This document shows, piece after piece, positions 43,370 through 51,496 of a stretch of 64,000 bases of DNA. The notes below the pieces were generated by a model that saw only the letters and a list, made by a program, of their open reading frames with translations, made no database searches and was not told the DNA's origin. Every line of letters begins with the position of its first letter. The first letter of the stretch is position 1. This DNA comes from Pseudomonadota bacterium (GTDB lineage Bacteria; Pseudomonadota; Gammaproteobacteria; Steroidobacterales; Steroidobacteraceae). The translations under genes and the position numbers were made by a program. The stretch spans positions 62,001-126,000 of the forward strand of contig JADJXW010000021.1 of NCBI GenBank assembly GCA_016720075.1, given 5' to 3'.

Positions 43370-45787
43370 TTACTGCCCCCTGGCCGAAGCCGCGACCACC
43401 GGGGCCGCGGCTGATTTCATGTTCATGGTGAAGGCCGGACTCTGGACCACACCCATGATCAGCGAAGAGAACCGGTAGTCTTCCTTCGCCGCGTTGTGCG
43501 TCAGCGAACGCACCAGTGGCATGTCGTTGTGGTCAAGGCCCCGGCCGATCGCATAGGTCAGCAGCTTTTCGATCACCACTTCGGCGAACATTTCGCGCTT
43601 GCGCATCGTCAGGTCGCGCAGGCCCTTGATGCCGTCGATGCGCGTGCCGTCGTTGACGGTGGCGACCGGATCGATCGGATTGCCCACTTCAGTGGTGCGC
43701 CACTGGCCCACGGCGTCGAAGTTTTCCATCGCCAGGCCCATCGGCTCGAACTGCATGTGGCAGCTGGCGCAGCTTGGATTGGTGCTGTGCACTTCCAGGC
43801 GCTGGCGCATCGTCTTCGGGGCTTCACCGGGCTTCTGGTCGAGCTTGGTTTCGACGCCTGGCGGCGGATCGGGCGGGCTCACGCCGAAGAAGGTCTGCAG
43901 GAACCACTTGCCACGCTTCACCGGCGAAGTGCGCGCCGCATCGGAGGTGACGGTGGCCAGCGCGCCCTTGCCCAGCAGGCCCTTGCGCATGTCCTGGTCA
44001 GCGCCCAGCTGGACGCGACGGAACTGCGGGCCATAGACGCCGGGGATGCCGTAGTGCCTGGCCAGGCGCTCGTTGACGAAGGTGTAGTCGCCCGTCAGCA
44101 GGTCATCCACGCTGCGGTCTTCCTGGATGATGCTGGCGAAGAACAGCTCGACTTCGCGCTTGAAGGCATCGCGCAGCGTGCTGTCGAAATCCGGGAACAG
44201 GTTCACCACCGGCTCGCTGGCGGCAATGCCGCGCACGTTCAGCCACTGGCCGGTGAAGTTCTGCACCAGCGCCTGCGACCGCGGATCGGCGATCATCCGA
44301 TCGACCTGCTGCTTGAGCACCTTTGGCTCGTGCAGCTTGTTGGCGGCGGCCAGCTTGATCAGCTCCGCATCGGGAATGCTGCTCCACAGGAAGAACGACA
44401 GACGCGACGCCAGCTCCAGATCGCTGATCCGGTAGGCGGCGCCAGCGGCCACCCGGGCCGGCTCGATCTCGGTGCGGTAGATGAATTCGGGATCGGTGAG
44501 GATGCGCTGGATCACCGCTTCGATGCCGCTGTCGAATGTGCCGCCCTGTTCGCGTCCGGTGCGATAGAAGGCGGTCATCACCTTTACATCGGCGTCGCCC
44601 GCGGGTCGGCGGAAGGCCTTCGTGGTCAGCGTGGTGATGATCCTGCGCGCGCAGCCGGCTTCCTCGCTGGCGCTCTTCGGGTAGCACTCGAAGACCTTGC
44701 GCCGGCTCTGCGTGTCGGTGGCCGCCGCGCCCTTGAACGGACCCTCGACGAACACCTGGCCCACGTGCGGATAGAACGTGTAGCCGGAGATCGAGCCGGG
44801 CGAGTTCATCGTGCGCTGGAACGATTTGTTGAGCCCGGTATCGGGCAGGTCGCTGGTGGCGAGGAACGCCACGCCGATGCGGTGGAAGCCGGCCTTGATG
44901 GGCAGCGGCGGCGTCTTGCCGCCATCACCACGCTTGGTGGCGATTTCCGTGTCCCAGTCATAAAGGTACACGCGCTTGCCGTCGACGGTGACTTCGAGCT
45001 TCTCGCCCTTCACGTTGCCGAGCACCGCGGTGAAGTAGCCGGTCATGCCCTTCACGGTCAGCACGTACTCGCCGTCGGCAGGGAATTCGTGCTCGATCAG
45101 CATGCCGCCGCGGGTGCCGAACGGCAGGCCCTCGACGTATTCGTTCTGGCTGGTGTCGTGCGGCGCGTCGAACACCGCCAGCGTCGGCGCTGTTTCGGTG
45201 CCGATGGCCAGGCGGCTGATCTTGCCGGCCGCCGACAGATACGCTTCCATCAGCGCCGGCGACGTGGTGAGCGTGCCCGCCATGTTGTCGAAGCCGTGGC
45301 TGGAGTCGTCGGAGGGCAGGAACCTGGCGGCGTTGATGTTCAAAGCCAGCAGGTCGCGGATCGCGTTGGTGTATTCGGTGCGGTTCAGGCGGTGCAGGCC
45401 CGGCGCGGGCAGGTGAACGCCCATGCTGGCGGCACGCTTGTCGATGCTCTGTTCCAGGCTCTGCGCGAGCTTCTGCACCACGTCGTAGGGCGGACGATCC
45501 TTGCCAACCGGCGGCATCATGCCGACGCGCAGGCGCTTGATCACCTTCTCGCCCATGTCGGGCATGTCGGCCATGGTGGCCGCATTGGTGCTTTCCAGGT
45601 CGACCCCGCCGGCGTAGTCGATGGGGTTGTGGCACTCGGTGCAGTACTTCTCGAGCAGCGCACCGCTGTCCACCGCGCCGCCGTCTGCGGCGACGGCGGC
45701 TGGCGCAAGCAGGCTGGCGCCCGCGAGCAGGAACATGCCACGGGAAGCGGCGTTTAACAGATCAATTAAACGCGGCATCGGTATCAC
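43370..45787 (-). CDS. DUF1592/DUF1587-type di-heme exported protein
   Basis: An 805-residue exported protein with a hydrophobic leader (about 16-34), an N-terminal cytochrome-like heme site C49-T-E-C-H53, DUF1587 (LHRLNRTEYTNAIRDLL, about 130), a carbohydrate-binding-like beta region (about 215-330), then DUF1595, DUF1592 (SRLSFFLWSSIPD), DUF1588 and DUF1585. A second CxxCH (CASCH, about residue 670) lies in DUF1588. Two c-type hemes suggest electron transfer or oxidative chemistry in the periplasm; no substrate is known. It sits 2 bases after a WEGDTL gene. Confidence 0.9.
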   Translation of the reverse strand: MIPMPRLIDLLNAASRGMFLLAGASLLAPAAVAADGGAVDSGALLEKYCTECHNPIDYAGGVDLESTNAATMADMPDMGEKVIKRLRVGMMPPVGKDRPPYDVVQKLAQSLEQSIDKRAASMGVHLPAPGLHRLNRTEYTNAIRDLLALNINAARFLPSDDSSHGFDNMAGTLTTSPALMEAYLSAAGKISRLAIGTETAPTLAVFDAPHDTSQNEYVEGLPFGTRGGMLIEHEFPADGEYVLTVKGMTGYFTAVLGNVKGEKLEVTVDGKRVYLYDWDTEIATKRGDGGKTPPLPIKAGFHRIGVAFLATSDLPDTGLNKSFQRTMNSPGSISGYTFYPHVGQVFVEGPFKGAAATDTQSRRKVFECYPKSASEEAGCARRIITTLTTKAFRRPAGDADVKVMTAFYRTGREQGGTFDSGIEAVIQRILTDPEFIYRTEIEPARVAAGAAYRISDLELASRLSFFLWSSIPDAELIKLAAANKLHEPKVLKQQVDRMIADPRSQALVQNFTGQWLNVRGIAASEPVVNLFPDFDSTLRDAFKREVELFFASIIQEDRSVDDLLTGDYTFVNERLARHYGIPGVYGPQFRRVQLGADQDMRKGLLGKGALATVTSDAARTSPVKRGKWFLQTFFGVSPPDPPPGVETKLDQKPGEAPKTMRQRLEVHSTNPSCASCHMQFEPMGLAMENFDAVGQWRTTEVGNPIDPVATVNDGTRIDGIKGLRDLTMRKREMFAEVVIEKLLTYAIGRGLDHNDMPLVRSLTHNAAKEDYRFSSLIMGVVQSPAFTMNMKSAAAPVVAASARGQ

Positions 45788-45789
45788 TC

Positions 45790-46635
45790 CTAGCGGGAGC
45801 GGTTGCTGTCTGCCACGCCGCCACCGGTCATGCGACCCGGATCGCGGTTGTTCTCCTGGCAGAGGTAGTCGAATGGCTCGTTGCCCGCGCCCCAGCGCAG
45901 GTGCCAGCCACCGGTCCAGGGCGCGGTGTAGGCGCCCGGATCATCGATGGTGGCCTCGTACTTCAGCCGAGCCTGGTCGGGACGCGAGAGCTTCTCGATC
46001 AGGTGCAGCTGCTTCGTTGTCGGCACGCCTTCGCGCGTCACCCAGAAGCGATCGTTGAAGCCCACCGTATCGAGCACCAGCGTGTCGCCTTCCCACTTGC
46101 CGATCGTGTGCCCGTACCAGAGGTCCTTCACACCCTTCGGGTGCGGGCGACCGTCCATGTAGGCCACGCGCCAGCTGTGCGGCGCGCCCACATGCAGGAA
46201 GAACACTTCCTGGGTTTCAGGCGAATCGACGATCTCGATGCCGTAGGGGGTGTGCCAGAAGCGCGAGCCGCCCGAGGGCTTGCAGCGCGTGTGCGGATCT
46301 TCCGCCTGGTCCGCGCGCGAGTCGTACAGCGCCCGCATGCCCGGCTTGAACGGGATCTCGTCCACGGTCTTGTTGGTCGGCAGGCTCGGCTGCGGCTTCA
46401 CCAGCTTGCCGTTAACCATGTTGAAGAAGATCGAGGCGTTGGCCGGACCTTCCCAGTTGCCCACGTTCGTCGGCGAACCGCTGAAACTGATGCGACCGTC
46501 CGGCCAGCGCGGCGCGGGAGCCGCGGGTGGCGGAGCGGGCCGCGCCTGGGGCGCGGCCGGCGCTGCTTGCTGCGCCTGGACCACGGCCGAGGAGGCCAGG
46601 CCCAGCGCAATCGTGCCGATGACGAGATTTCTCAT
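45790..46635 (-). CDS. Secreted WEGDTL-motif protein, copy 2
   Basis: A 281-residue exported protein: signal peptide (1-22, ending VVQA), a proline/alanine-rich linker, then RWPDGRISFSG, GSRFWHTPYGIEIV, YMDGRPHP, TIGKWEGDTLVLDTVGF, EATIDDPGAYTAPW and the C-terminal CQENNRDP. The motif order equals that of the copies at 36048 and 47112. Function unknown; the several conserved tryptophans and the Cys-x-Glu-Asn-Asn end suggest a defined ligand-binding beta fold. Confidence 0.75.
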   Translation of the reverse strand: MRNLVIGTIALGLASSAVVQAQQAAPAAPQARPAPPPAAPAPRWPDGRISFSGSPTNVGNWEGPANASIFFNMVNGKLVKPQPSLPTNKTVDEIPFKPGMRALYDSRADQAEDPHTRCKPSGGSRFWHTPYGIEIVDSPETQEVFFLHVGAPHSWRVAYMDGRPHPKGVKDLWYGHTIGKWEGDTLVLDTVGFNDRFWVTREGVPTTKQLHLIEKLSRPDQARLKYEATIDDPGAYTAPWTGGWHLRWGAGNEPFDYLCQENNRDPGRMTGGGVADSNRSR

Positions 46636-46654
46636 GGCGTGGGGATCCTTGGGC

Positions 46655-47101
46655 TTACTGGGCCTGCGTTCCGGCGTTGCCAGCCAGCGTCTGGCTGTTT
46701 GACGACGCTGCGCCCATCACCTCGCCATTGGCCTTGCGGGTCACGCGGCGCGCGTTGGCGGTGTTGCTGCCATCGCGGGCGAGCCAGCCATCCACGGAAA
46801 CTTCCTCGCCGATCTTCAGGCTGTTGCGCTTCCAGCCGGTGCGCATGAGCATGTGCGGCGGGCCCATCTCGAAGCCCCAGTTGCTCACCTTCTGCGTCTT
46901 GGCATCGGTGACGTCGATGTAGATGTAGACGTGCGGGTTGGTCCATTCCACCTTGGTTACGACACCCTCCAGCGACGTGGGCTTGTTGGAGTCGTACTGG
47001 GCGGCAAATGAATGATGCGCCTGGCTGACCGTGGCGGCACCGATGAGTGCCGCGGCTCCCAGCAGGGAAAGAGCAGCGCGGCTGAATTTCGTGTTGGTCA
47101 T
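46655..47101 (-). CDS. Secreted DUF6152 family protein, copy 2
   Basis: A 148-residue exported protein with signal peptide (about 1-28, ending VSQA) and the family's mature start HHSFAAQYDSNKPTSLEG, then VEWTNPHVYIYIDV and GPPHMLMRTGWKRNSLKIGE. The start at 47101 has AGGAGA 8 bases upstream; the frame extends six codons further but without a site. It sits between two WEGDTL genes, while copy 1 (35611) sits beside another, so the two families are linked. Confidence 0.8.
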   Translation of the reverse strand: MTNTKFSRAALSLLGAAALIGAATVSQAHHSFAAQYDSNKPTSLEGVVTKVEWTNPHVYIYIDVTDAKTQKVSNWGFEMGPPHMLMRTGWKRNSLKIGEEVSVDGWLARDGSNTANARRVTRKANGEVMGAASSNSQTLAGNAGTQAQ

Positions 47102-47111
47102 CTTCGATCTC

Positions 47112-47897
47112 CTATTCACGACCGGTTTCGCAGAACTGTTCCTGGATGTCGCCAGGCACCCAACGCAGCGTCCAGCCCGCCTTCCAGGGGCGGGTGTAGG
47201 TGCGCGGGTCGTCGATGGTCACTTCGTAATCGAGCACGTCCTTGGACACGCGCTTGAAGCGTTCAGTCAGCGTCAGGCCCTCGGTGTGGGGCAGGCCGCC
47301 GTTGGACATCCAGAAGCGCGTGTTGAAGCCCGTGGAAACAGCCACCAGCGTGTCGCCTTCCCACTTGCCTACGGCAAGCCCCAGGAAGGTGCCGGTGACT
47401 TCATCGGCATTCGGCGCCTCGCGGCCATCCATGTAGATGGTGCGCCAGACATGGTTGCCGCCGCCGAAGATCATGTACATGCGCTGGTAGTTGTTGTCCT
47501 GGATGAAGCGCACGCCACCCGGCGTCATCATCTGGCGCGGATTGCCCGAGCCGATGCACACCTTCATCGGGTCGTCGACGAAGTTGTTCTGCTGCCGGAA
47601 TTTGTAGAGCGCCAGCGCCCAGGGCTGGAACGGCGCCACCTTCGCGGCATCGGCGATGTTCTTCAGCTTGCCGTTGGCGTCGAAGGCCACGTTCACGCCC
47701 TTTTCGACCAGGCTGGTGGCACCGGGTTTGTCCCAGTAGCCCTTCTCGCCCGGCACCCGGTCGAGACGGATCTTGCCATCGGCGTAACGCGGCGCGGCGT
47801 TGGGGCTCGCGGCGCTGGCGAAGCCAGGTGCCGCCAGGCTCGCGACGGCCACCAGGGCGGCCGCCAGCAGTGCTTTCTTGTGGTTTCTGATCTTCAT
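47112..47897 (-). CDS. Secreted WEGDTL-motif protein, copy 3
   Basis: A 261-residue exported protein: signal peptide (1-29, ending FASA), then APRYADGKIRLDRVPG, YMDGREAP, AVGKWEGDTLVAVSTGF, ERFKRVSKD, YEVTIDDPRTYTRPW, WTLRWVPG and EQFCETGRE. It is closer to copy 2 than to copy 1. The start at 47897 gives the only signal peptide. No function known. Confidence 0.75.
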   Translation of the reverse strand: MKIRNHKKALLAAALVAVASLAAPGFASAASPNAAPRYADGKIRLDRVPGEKGYWDKPGATSLVEKGVNVAFDANGKLKNIADAAKVAPFQPWALALYKFRQQNNFVDDPMKVCIGSGNPRQMMTPGGVRFIQDNNYQRMYMIFGGGNHVWRTIYMDGREAPNADEVTGTFLGLAVGKWEGDTLVAVSTGFNTRFWMSNGGLPHTEGLTLTERFKRVSKDVLDYEVTIDDPRTYTRPWKAGWTLRWVPGDIQEQFCETGRE

Positions 47898-47905
47898 CTG
47901 CTGGC

Positions 47906-48280
47906 CTACTCGTGCACGAACTTGGCGTCGATGGTGCCGGCGGCATCGGTCCACTTGCCGGCGACCACGCGGTTGTACTTGCCGAGGTTGGAGATGGTGC
48001 CTTCGAAGCGGATCGGGCCGCCCTTGGCGTTCTTCACATCGAGCGTGAACTTCCAGCCATCGGGGTTGAGCGTGCCCCCGGTGAAGTCGGTGCCATTCGG
48101 ACCGGGATTGATGGTGCCGGTGACGGATTTTCCATCCCACTGCATGATGAGCACGATGGTCCGGTGCGAACCATCCTTGGCGGTGCTTTCGCTGCGCCAG
48201 GTGCCATCGAGCGGAAAGCCTTCCTGCGCCACCGACACGGTGGCGACTGCAAGCAGCAAAGCTGCGAACAAGACTCGCAT
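47906..48280 (-). CDS. Small secreted beta-rich protein of unknown function
   Basis: A 124-residue exported protein: signal peptide (1-18, ending VSVA) and a beta-rich body with GTWRSEST, QWDGKSVTGTINPGPNGTDF, PDGWKFTLDV and IRFEGTISNLG. The pattern of short strands resembles small lipocalin-like barrels, which is only an impression. First gene of the minus-strand operon, 8 bases before WEGDTL copy 3. Confidence 0.7.
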   Translation of the reverse strand: MRVLFAALLLAVATVSVAQEGFPLDGTWRSESTAKDGSHRTIVLIMQWDGKSVTGTINPGPNGTDFTGGTLNPDGWKFTLDVKNAKGGPIRFEGTISNLGKYNRVVAGKWTDAAGTIDAKFVHE

Positions 48281-48332
48281 TTATCCCCCAATCAGCATGA
48301 GAACTGTTGTAGCAAGGGACATTACAGTGGCG

Positions 48333-48355
48333 TAAACACCCACGCTATGGGTTTA
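48333..48355. promoter_or_regulatory. Inverted repeat in the divergent regulator/operon gap
   Basis: TAAACACCC and GGGTTTA face each other across 7 bases in the 143-base gap between the secreted-protein operon and the MmyB-type regulator. It is a candidate operator, with one unpaired base in the left arm. Confidence 0.4.
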
Positions 48356-48423
48356 GCTGCCCACGCCCTTAATTGTTGCCGACAAACGTGGTAGTAGTAG
48401 CACCTGTATCGACGGGGGTGCAG

Positions 48424-49347
48424 ATGGAGAGTTCGACAGCCGAAGCGCGCGTTCCTGAGGGTTCGCCGCAACGTGGTATTGCCAATACCCGGTCGCAGAC
48501 GCGGCAGCCACTGGGCAGGCAGCGAGCTGAGTTCCTGCGTAGCTGTCGCGCGCGGATCAAGCCCTCTGATGTGGGGCTTCCTGATCCACAGCGTCGCCGC
48601 ACCGCGGGCCTCAGGCGTGAAGACGTGGCCGCGCTGTCGGGCGTCAGCGTCGCCTGGTACACCTGGCTCGAGCAGGGGCGCGACATGCGCGTTTCCGATG
48701 AGGTGCTCGAGCGCATCTGCCAGACCTTCAAGCTCACGGATGACGAACGGGTCTACCTGTTCTCGCTGGTGCAGCAGCGCGCGCCGCGCGTGCAGGGCGC
48801 GCCGCGCTTCGAGGTGCCGCCCGAGATCGAACGACTGGTCACCGGCATGACGATTCCGGCCATCGCGCGCAACCTGCGCTGGGACGTGCTGGCCTGGAAT
48901 GACCTGAACTCGCGGATCTTCCGCGACTACTCGCTGCTGCCGCCGGGCGAGCGCAACCTGCTGGAGCTGCTGTTCAGCGGCACCACCAGCTACGACGACA
49001 CGCCCGAAGGCACGCAGCAGAGGCTGCAGCGCATCGTGGCCAAGCTGAAGGTGGATTACAGCGCGTTCGGTTCAGACCGGCGCTTCGAGGCGTTGATCCA
49101 GCGCATGGAGCGCAGCTCGGCGGTGTTCCGCGCGCTGTGGCGCTCGCCCGACGTGAACGCCGGCTCCTATGGCATCCACCACTTCCGCCATCGCGAGCAC
49201 GGCGAGCTGGCGTTCGAGCATGTGTCCTGCATTCCCGATGGCCACCCCACGGTGCGCATCGTGATGTGCATGCCCGCCGATGCGCGCACGCGCGCGCTGG
49301 TGGCGCAGCTCAACCATGAACTGGTGCCCACCGAAGGCCAGGGCTGA
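48424..49347 (+). CDS. Helix-turn-helix regulator with MmyB-like ligand-binding domain
   Basis: A 307-residue regulator. The XRE-type HTH (about 35-95; RRTAGLRREDVAALSGVSVA, WYTWLEQGRD) is followed by the MmyB/MLTR ligand-binding domain (about 120-300), which in characterised members binds fatty-acid-like ligands. RRTAGLRREDVA is diagnostic for this group. ATG at 48424 is preferred (GGGGG 5 bases upstream); a GTG two codons earlier and an upstream TTG are possible. Divergent from the secreted-protein operon, it is its likely regulator. Confidence 0.87.
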   Translation: MESSTAEARVPEGSPQRGIANTRSQTRQPLGRQRAEFLRSCRARIKPSDVGLPDPQRRRTAGLRREDVAALSGVSVAWYTWLEQGRDMRVSDEVLERICQTFKLTDDERVYLFSLVQQRAPRVQGAPRFEVPPEIERLVTGMTIPAIARNLRWDVLAWNDLNSRIFRDYSLLPPGERNLLELLFSGTTSYDDTPEGTQQRLQRIVAKLKVDYSAFGSDRRFEALIQRMERSSAVFRALWRSPDVNAGSYGIHHFRHREHGELAFEHVSCIPDGHPTVRIVMCMPADARTRALVAQLNHELVPTEGQG

Positions 49348-49367
49348 AGGCAGCCCGCACGGTCGGA

Positions 49368-49796
49368 TCAGCCGCTGCCCGGCGGCGGCTCGCCCTTCTT
49401 GTTGCGCATCCAGTCGGCAAGCTTGGTGATGGCTTCGCGGATGTTCTCGCGCACCGGGTCGGCGGCCACATGCGCGTCGAGCGCCCGGTTCATGCACAGC
49501 AGCCACGCATCGCGATCGGCGATGCCGATGGGGAATGGCAGGTGCCGCGCGCGCAGCATCGGATGCCCGCGCTCGGTGGAATAGTTCTTCGGCCCTCCCA
49601 GCCACTCGGCAAGGTATTTCTTCAGCACCAGGTTGATCGGGGCGAGGTCGGCGGCGTGCATCGCACGGATGTCGCGCGCCTCGGGCAGCGAATCCATGTT
49701 CCGGTAGAAGTCATCGACGATGGCGTCGATGGTCGGCTGTCCGCCGATGTACTCGAAGGCCGTGACCTGTTCGTCGCCCTGCTCGGTGTCGCTCAT
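49368..49796 (-). CDS. Group II truncated hemoglobin
   Basis: A 142-residue truncated globin. The B10 tyrosine in DDFYRNM, the KKYLAEWLGGP loop, the proximal histidine within RGHPMLRARHLPFPIG and the G8 tryptophan in RDAWLLCM mark group II (GlbO/trHbO). Such proteins bind oxygen and detoxify nitric oxide or peroxide in the cytoplasm. The tail is proline/glycine-rich. It is separated from the LigM-like gene by a terminator, so it has its own expression. Confidence 0.92.
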   Translation of the reverse strand: MSDTEQGDEQVTAFEYIGGQPTIDAIVDDFYRNMDSLPEARDIRAMHAADLAPINLVLKKYLAEWLGGPKNYSTERGHPMLRARHLPFPIGIADRDAWLLCMNRALDAHVAADPVRENIREAITKLADWMRNKKGEPPPGSG

Positions 49797-49828
49797 CTTC
49801 GAATGCGCCTCATTCTCTCAACGCAAAG

Positions 49829-49857
49829 AAAAAGGGCGGGTGAAACACCCGCCCCTT
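49829..49857 (-). terminator. Rho-independent terminator after ligM-like copy 2
   Basis: On the minus strand GGGCGGGTG-TTT-CACCCGCCC is a perfect 9-bp stem followed by TTTTTCTTT. It ends the ligM-like transcript before the truncated hemoglobin gene. Confidence 0.92.
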
Positions 49858-49903
49858 TCATGCAAGAGCTCAAGCAGCGCCGCGCTGGTGCGCGGCCGCT
49901 CCC

Positions 49904-51298
49904 TTACTTCTTGCCCGTGCGCCAGCCGTCGGCATAACCCGTGCGGGCGGTGACGGCGTACGGCACCGGCGACACGATGGCGCGGATCTCGCCCATCTTG
50001 TGCGCTTCGACCGTGGTCTTCTTGGTGCCACCGTTGGGCTCGCCCCAGTGCAGCACGACTTCGTTGCCCAGCGCGATGTCTTCGTCGACAACGGCCAGCG
50101 ACAGGAACGAACGCTCGTTGTAGCTGTAGCCCGAGAACAGCGACAGGCCGACCGTCTTGCCACCGGCGGTGAGCTGGTCGTAGTTGCTGTTGGCGTAGTT
50201 CGACAGCGGCATCTCGATGTACTTGTAGTGCTCGCCCTTCTCGAGGATCGAACGCTGGATCTTGGCGACGTCTTCGCCGTTCCAGGCCAGCGTCACCTTG
50301 CGACGGCCACCCTTGCCACCATTCATCTTCTCGAGCGCTTCGCGGCCGATGAAGTCATGGTCGAACTTCACGAACGGGCCGTAGCCGATTTCGTAAGGCG
50401 TGAGGTAGTAGTCTTCGATGTTCTTCGAGACGAACGAACCGCCGATGGCGCCGGCCGATTCGTACGAGTTGGCGGGCAGCCACTCGCGGTACTTCTTCAT
50501 GCGCTCGTCCGTGTACACGGCGGGCAGCGGCGACGGCACCCAGCCCGACTCCAGCGTGTTCGTCGCGTAGGCGCGCGAACCCACCGGCAGCAGGCCGAAT
50601 TCCTTGCCGGCCTCGATAATCGCGGCGGCAATCTCTTCGCGCTCTTCGTACGGGCCCCAGATCTCCACGCCCGGCTCGCCGGCCATGCCGTGGCGCAGCG
50701 TGCGGACCAGGCGGCCCTTGATCTTCATGTAAGCCATGTTGAAGAACTTCAGCTCCGGCAGCGGCGCGCCGTTGAGCTTGTCGATCACATGCTTGGCCTT
50801 CGGGCCCTGGATCTGGAAGCGGTAGTAGTTGCGGCGGACGGCGTGGCCGTTCGGGCGCGAGGGCGAGCGGTCGTCATAGCGGACCGAAACGCGGAAGGCG
50901 CTGGTCTCGGCCTGGAACTTCACCCAGTTGCAGGACGGCGCGCGGCCGACCATCACGAAGCTGTTGTCGGCGAGATAGAACAGGATGTTGTCGCCGATCA
51001 CGTGGCCCGAGTACGAGCACGCCACGAACTGCTTGGCCTTGTTCGGCACGAAGCCCTTCATGCTGTTGATCGCGAGGCTCTCGATGAAGGCCAGCGCATC
51101 GGGACCTTCGATGAAGAGGTCGACCATGTGGTGCGTCTGGTCGAAGAGCACGGCGTTGTTGCGCCAGGCGGCCTGCTCGGTGCGCCAGTTGCTGAATTCC
51201 GGCGTGACGACGGGATACACGTACGCGCCGATCTGCGAATTGCGCAGGTGCTCAACAGTGTTGCCGGCATTTTTCAGCACGGTTTCCAGATTGCTCAT
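49904..51298 (-). CDS. LigM/DesA-type aminomethyltransferase (aromatic O-demethylase), copy 2
   Basis: A 464-residue paralog of the protein at 32380-33825, with the same blocks: PVVTPEFSNWRTEQAAWRNN, VGRAPSCNWVKF, YYRFQIQGPKAK, LRHGMAGEPGVEIWGP, AYATNTLESGWVPSPLP and GYSYNERSFLSLAVV. It lacks an insertion of about 15 residues present in copy 1 around residue 140. As in LigM/DesA, tetrahydrofolate is the expected methyl acceptor. The two copies may serve different methoxy-aromatics. Its start has an AGAGG ribosome-binding site. Confidence 0.83.
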   Translation of the reverse strand: MSNLETVLKNAGNTVEHLRNSQIGAYVYPVVTPEFSNWRTEQAAWRNNAVLFDQTHHMVDLFIEGPDALAFIESLAINSMKGFVPNKAKQFVACSYSGHVIGDNILFYLADNSFVMVGRAPSCNWVKFQAETSAFRVSVRYDDRSPSRPNGHAVRRNYYRFQIQGPKAKHVIDKLNGAPLPELKFFNMAYMKIKGRLVRTLRHGMAGEPGVEIWGPYEEREEIAAAIIEAGKEFGLLPVGSRAYATNTLESGWVPSPLPAVYTDERMKKYREWLPANSYESAGAIGGSFVSKNIEDYYLTPYEIGYGPFVKFDHDFIGREALEKMNGGKGGRRKVTLAWNGEDVAKIQRSILEKGEHYKYIEMPLSNYANSNYDQLTAGGKTVGLSLFSGYSYNERSFLSLAVVDEDIALGNEVVLHWGEPNGGTKKTTVEAHKMGEIRAIVSPVPYAVTARTGYADGWRTGKK

Positions 51299-51444
51299 GA
51301 TCTTGCGAACCTCTGTGTCTCTACGGATTTGTTAGATGCGGGACAGTGGCCGGTGGCCGGTCTTGTAAGGGCGGCGAGTCTAGCACGGGAAAAACTGGCC
51401 GAGCCTTGACGCGACTAAATGCTGCAATTGCGGCATCAGGACTG

Positions 51445-51471
51445 TGCCCCGGGCAAACACTGCCCGGGGCA
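51445..51471. terminator. Long GC hairpin downstream of PQQ dehydrogenase 1
   Basis: TGCCCCGGGCA and TGCCCGGGGCA form a perfect 11-bp stem around AACAC, 26 bases past the dehydrogenase stop on the minus strand. No T-run follows, so it may act with Rho or protect the mRNA end. The rest of the 198-base gap to ligM-like copy 2 carries only that gene's leader. Confidence 0.5.
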
Positions 51472-51496
51472 AAGAGCCGCACCGTATCCGCGCTCG

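Noticed and set aside
43496..45757. A 753-codon plus-strand open frame opposite the DUF1592 gene
   Set aside because: Same reason: it covers a gene with clear domains and heme motifs, and its own translation resembles no protein family.
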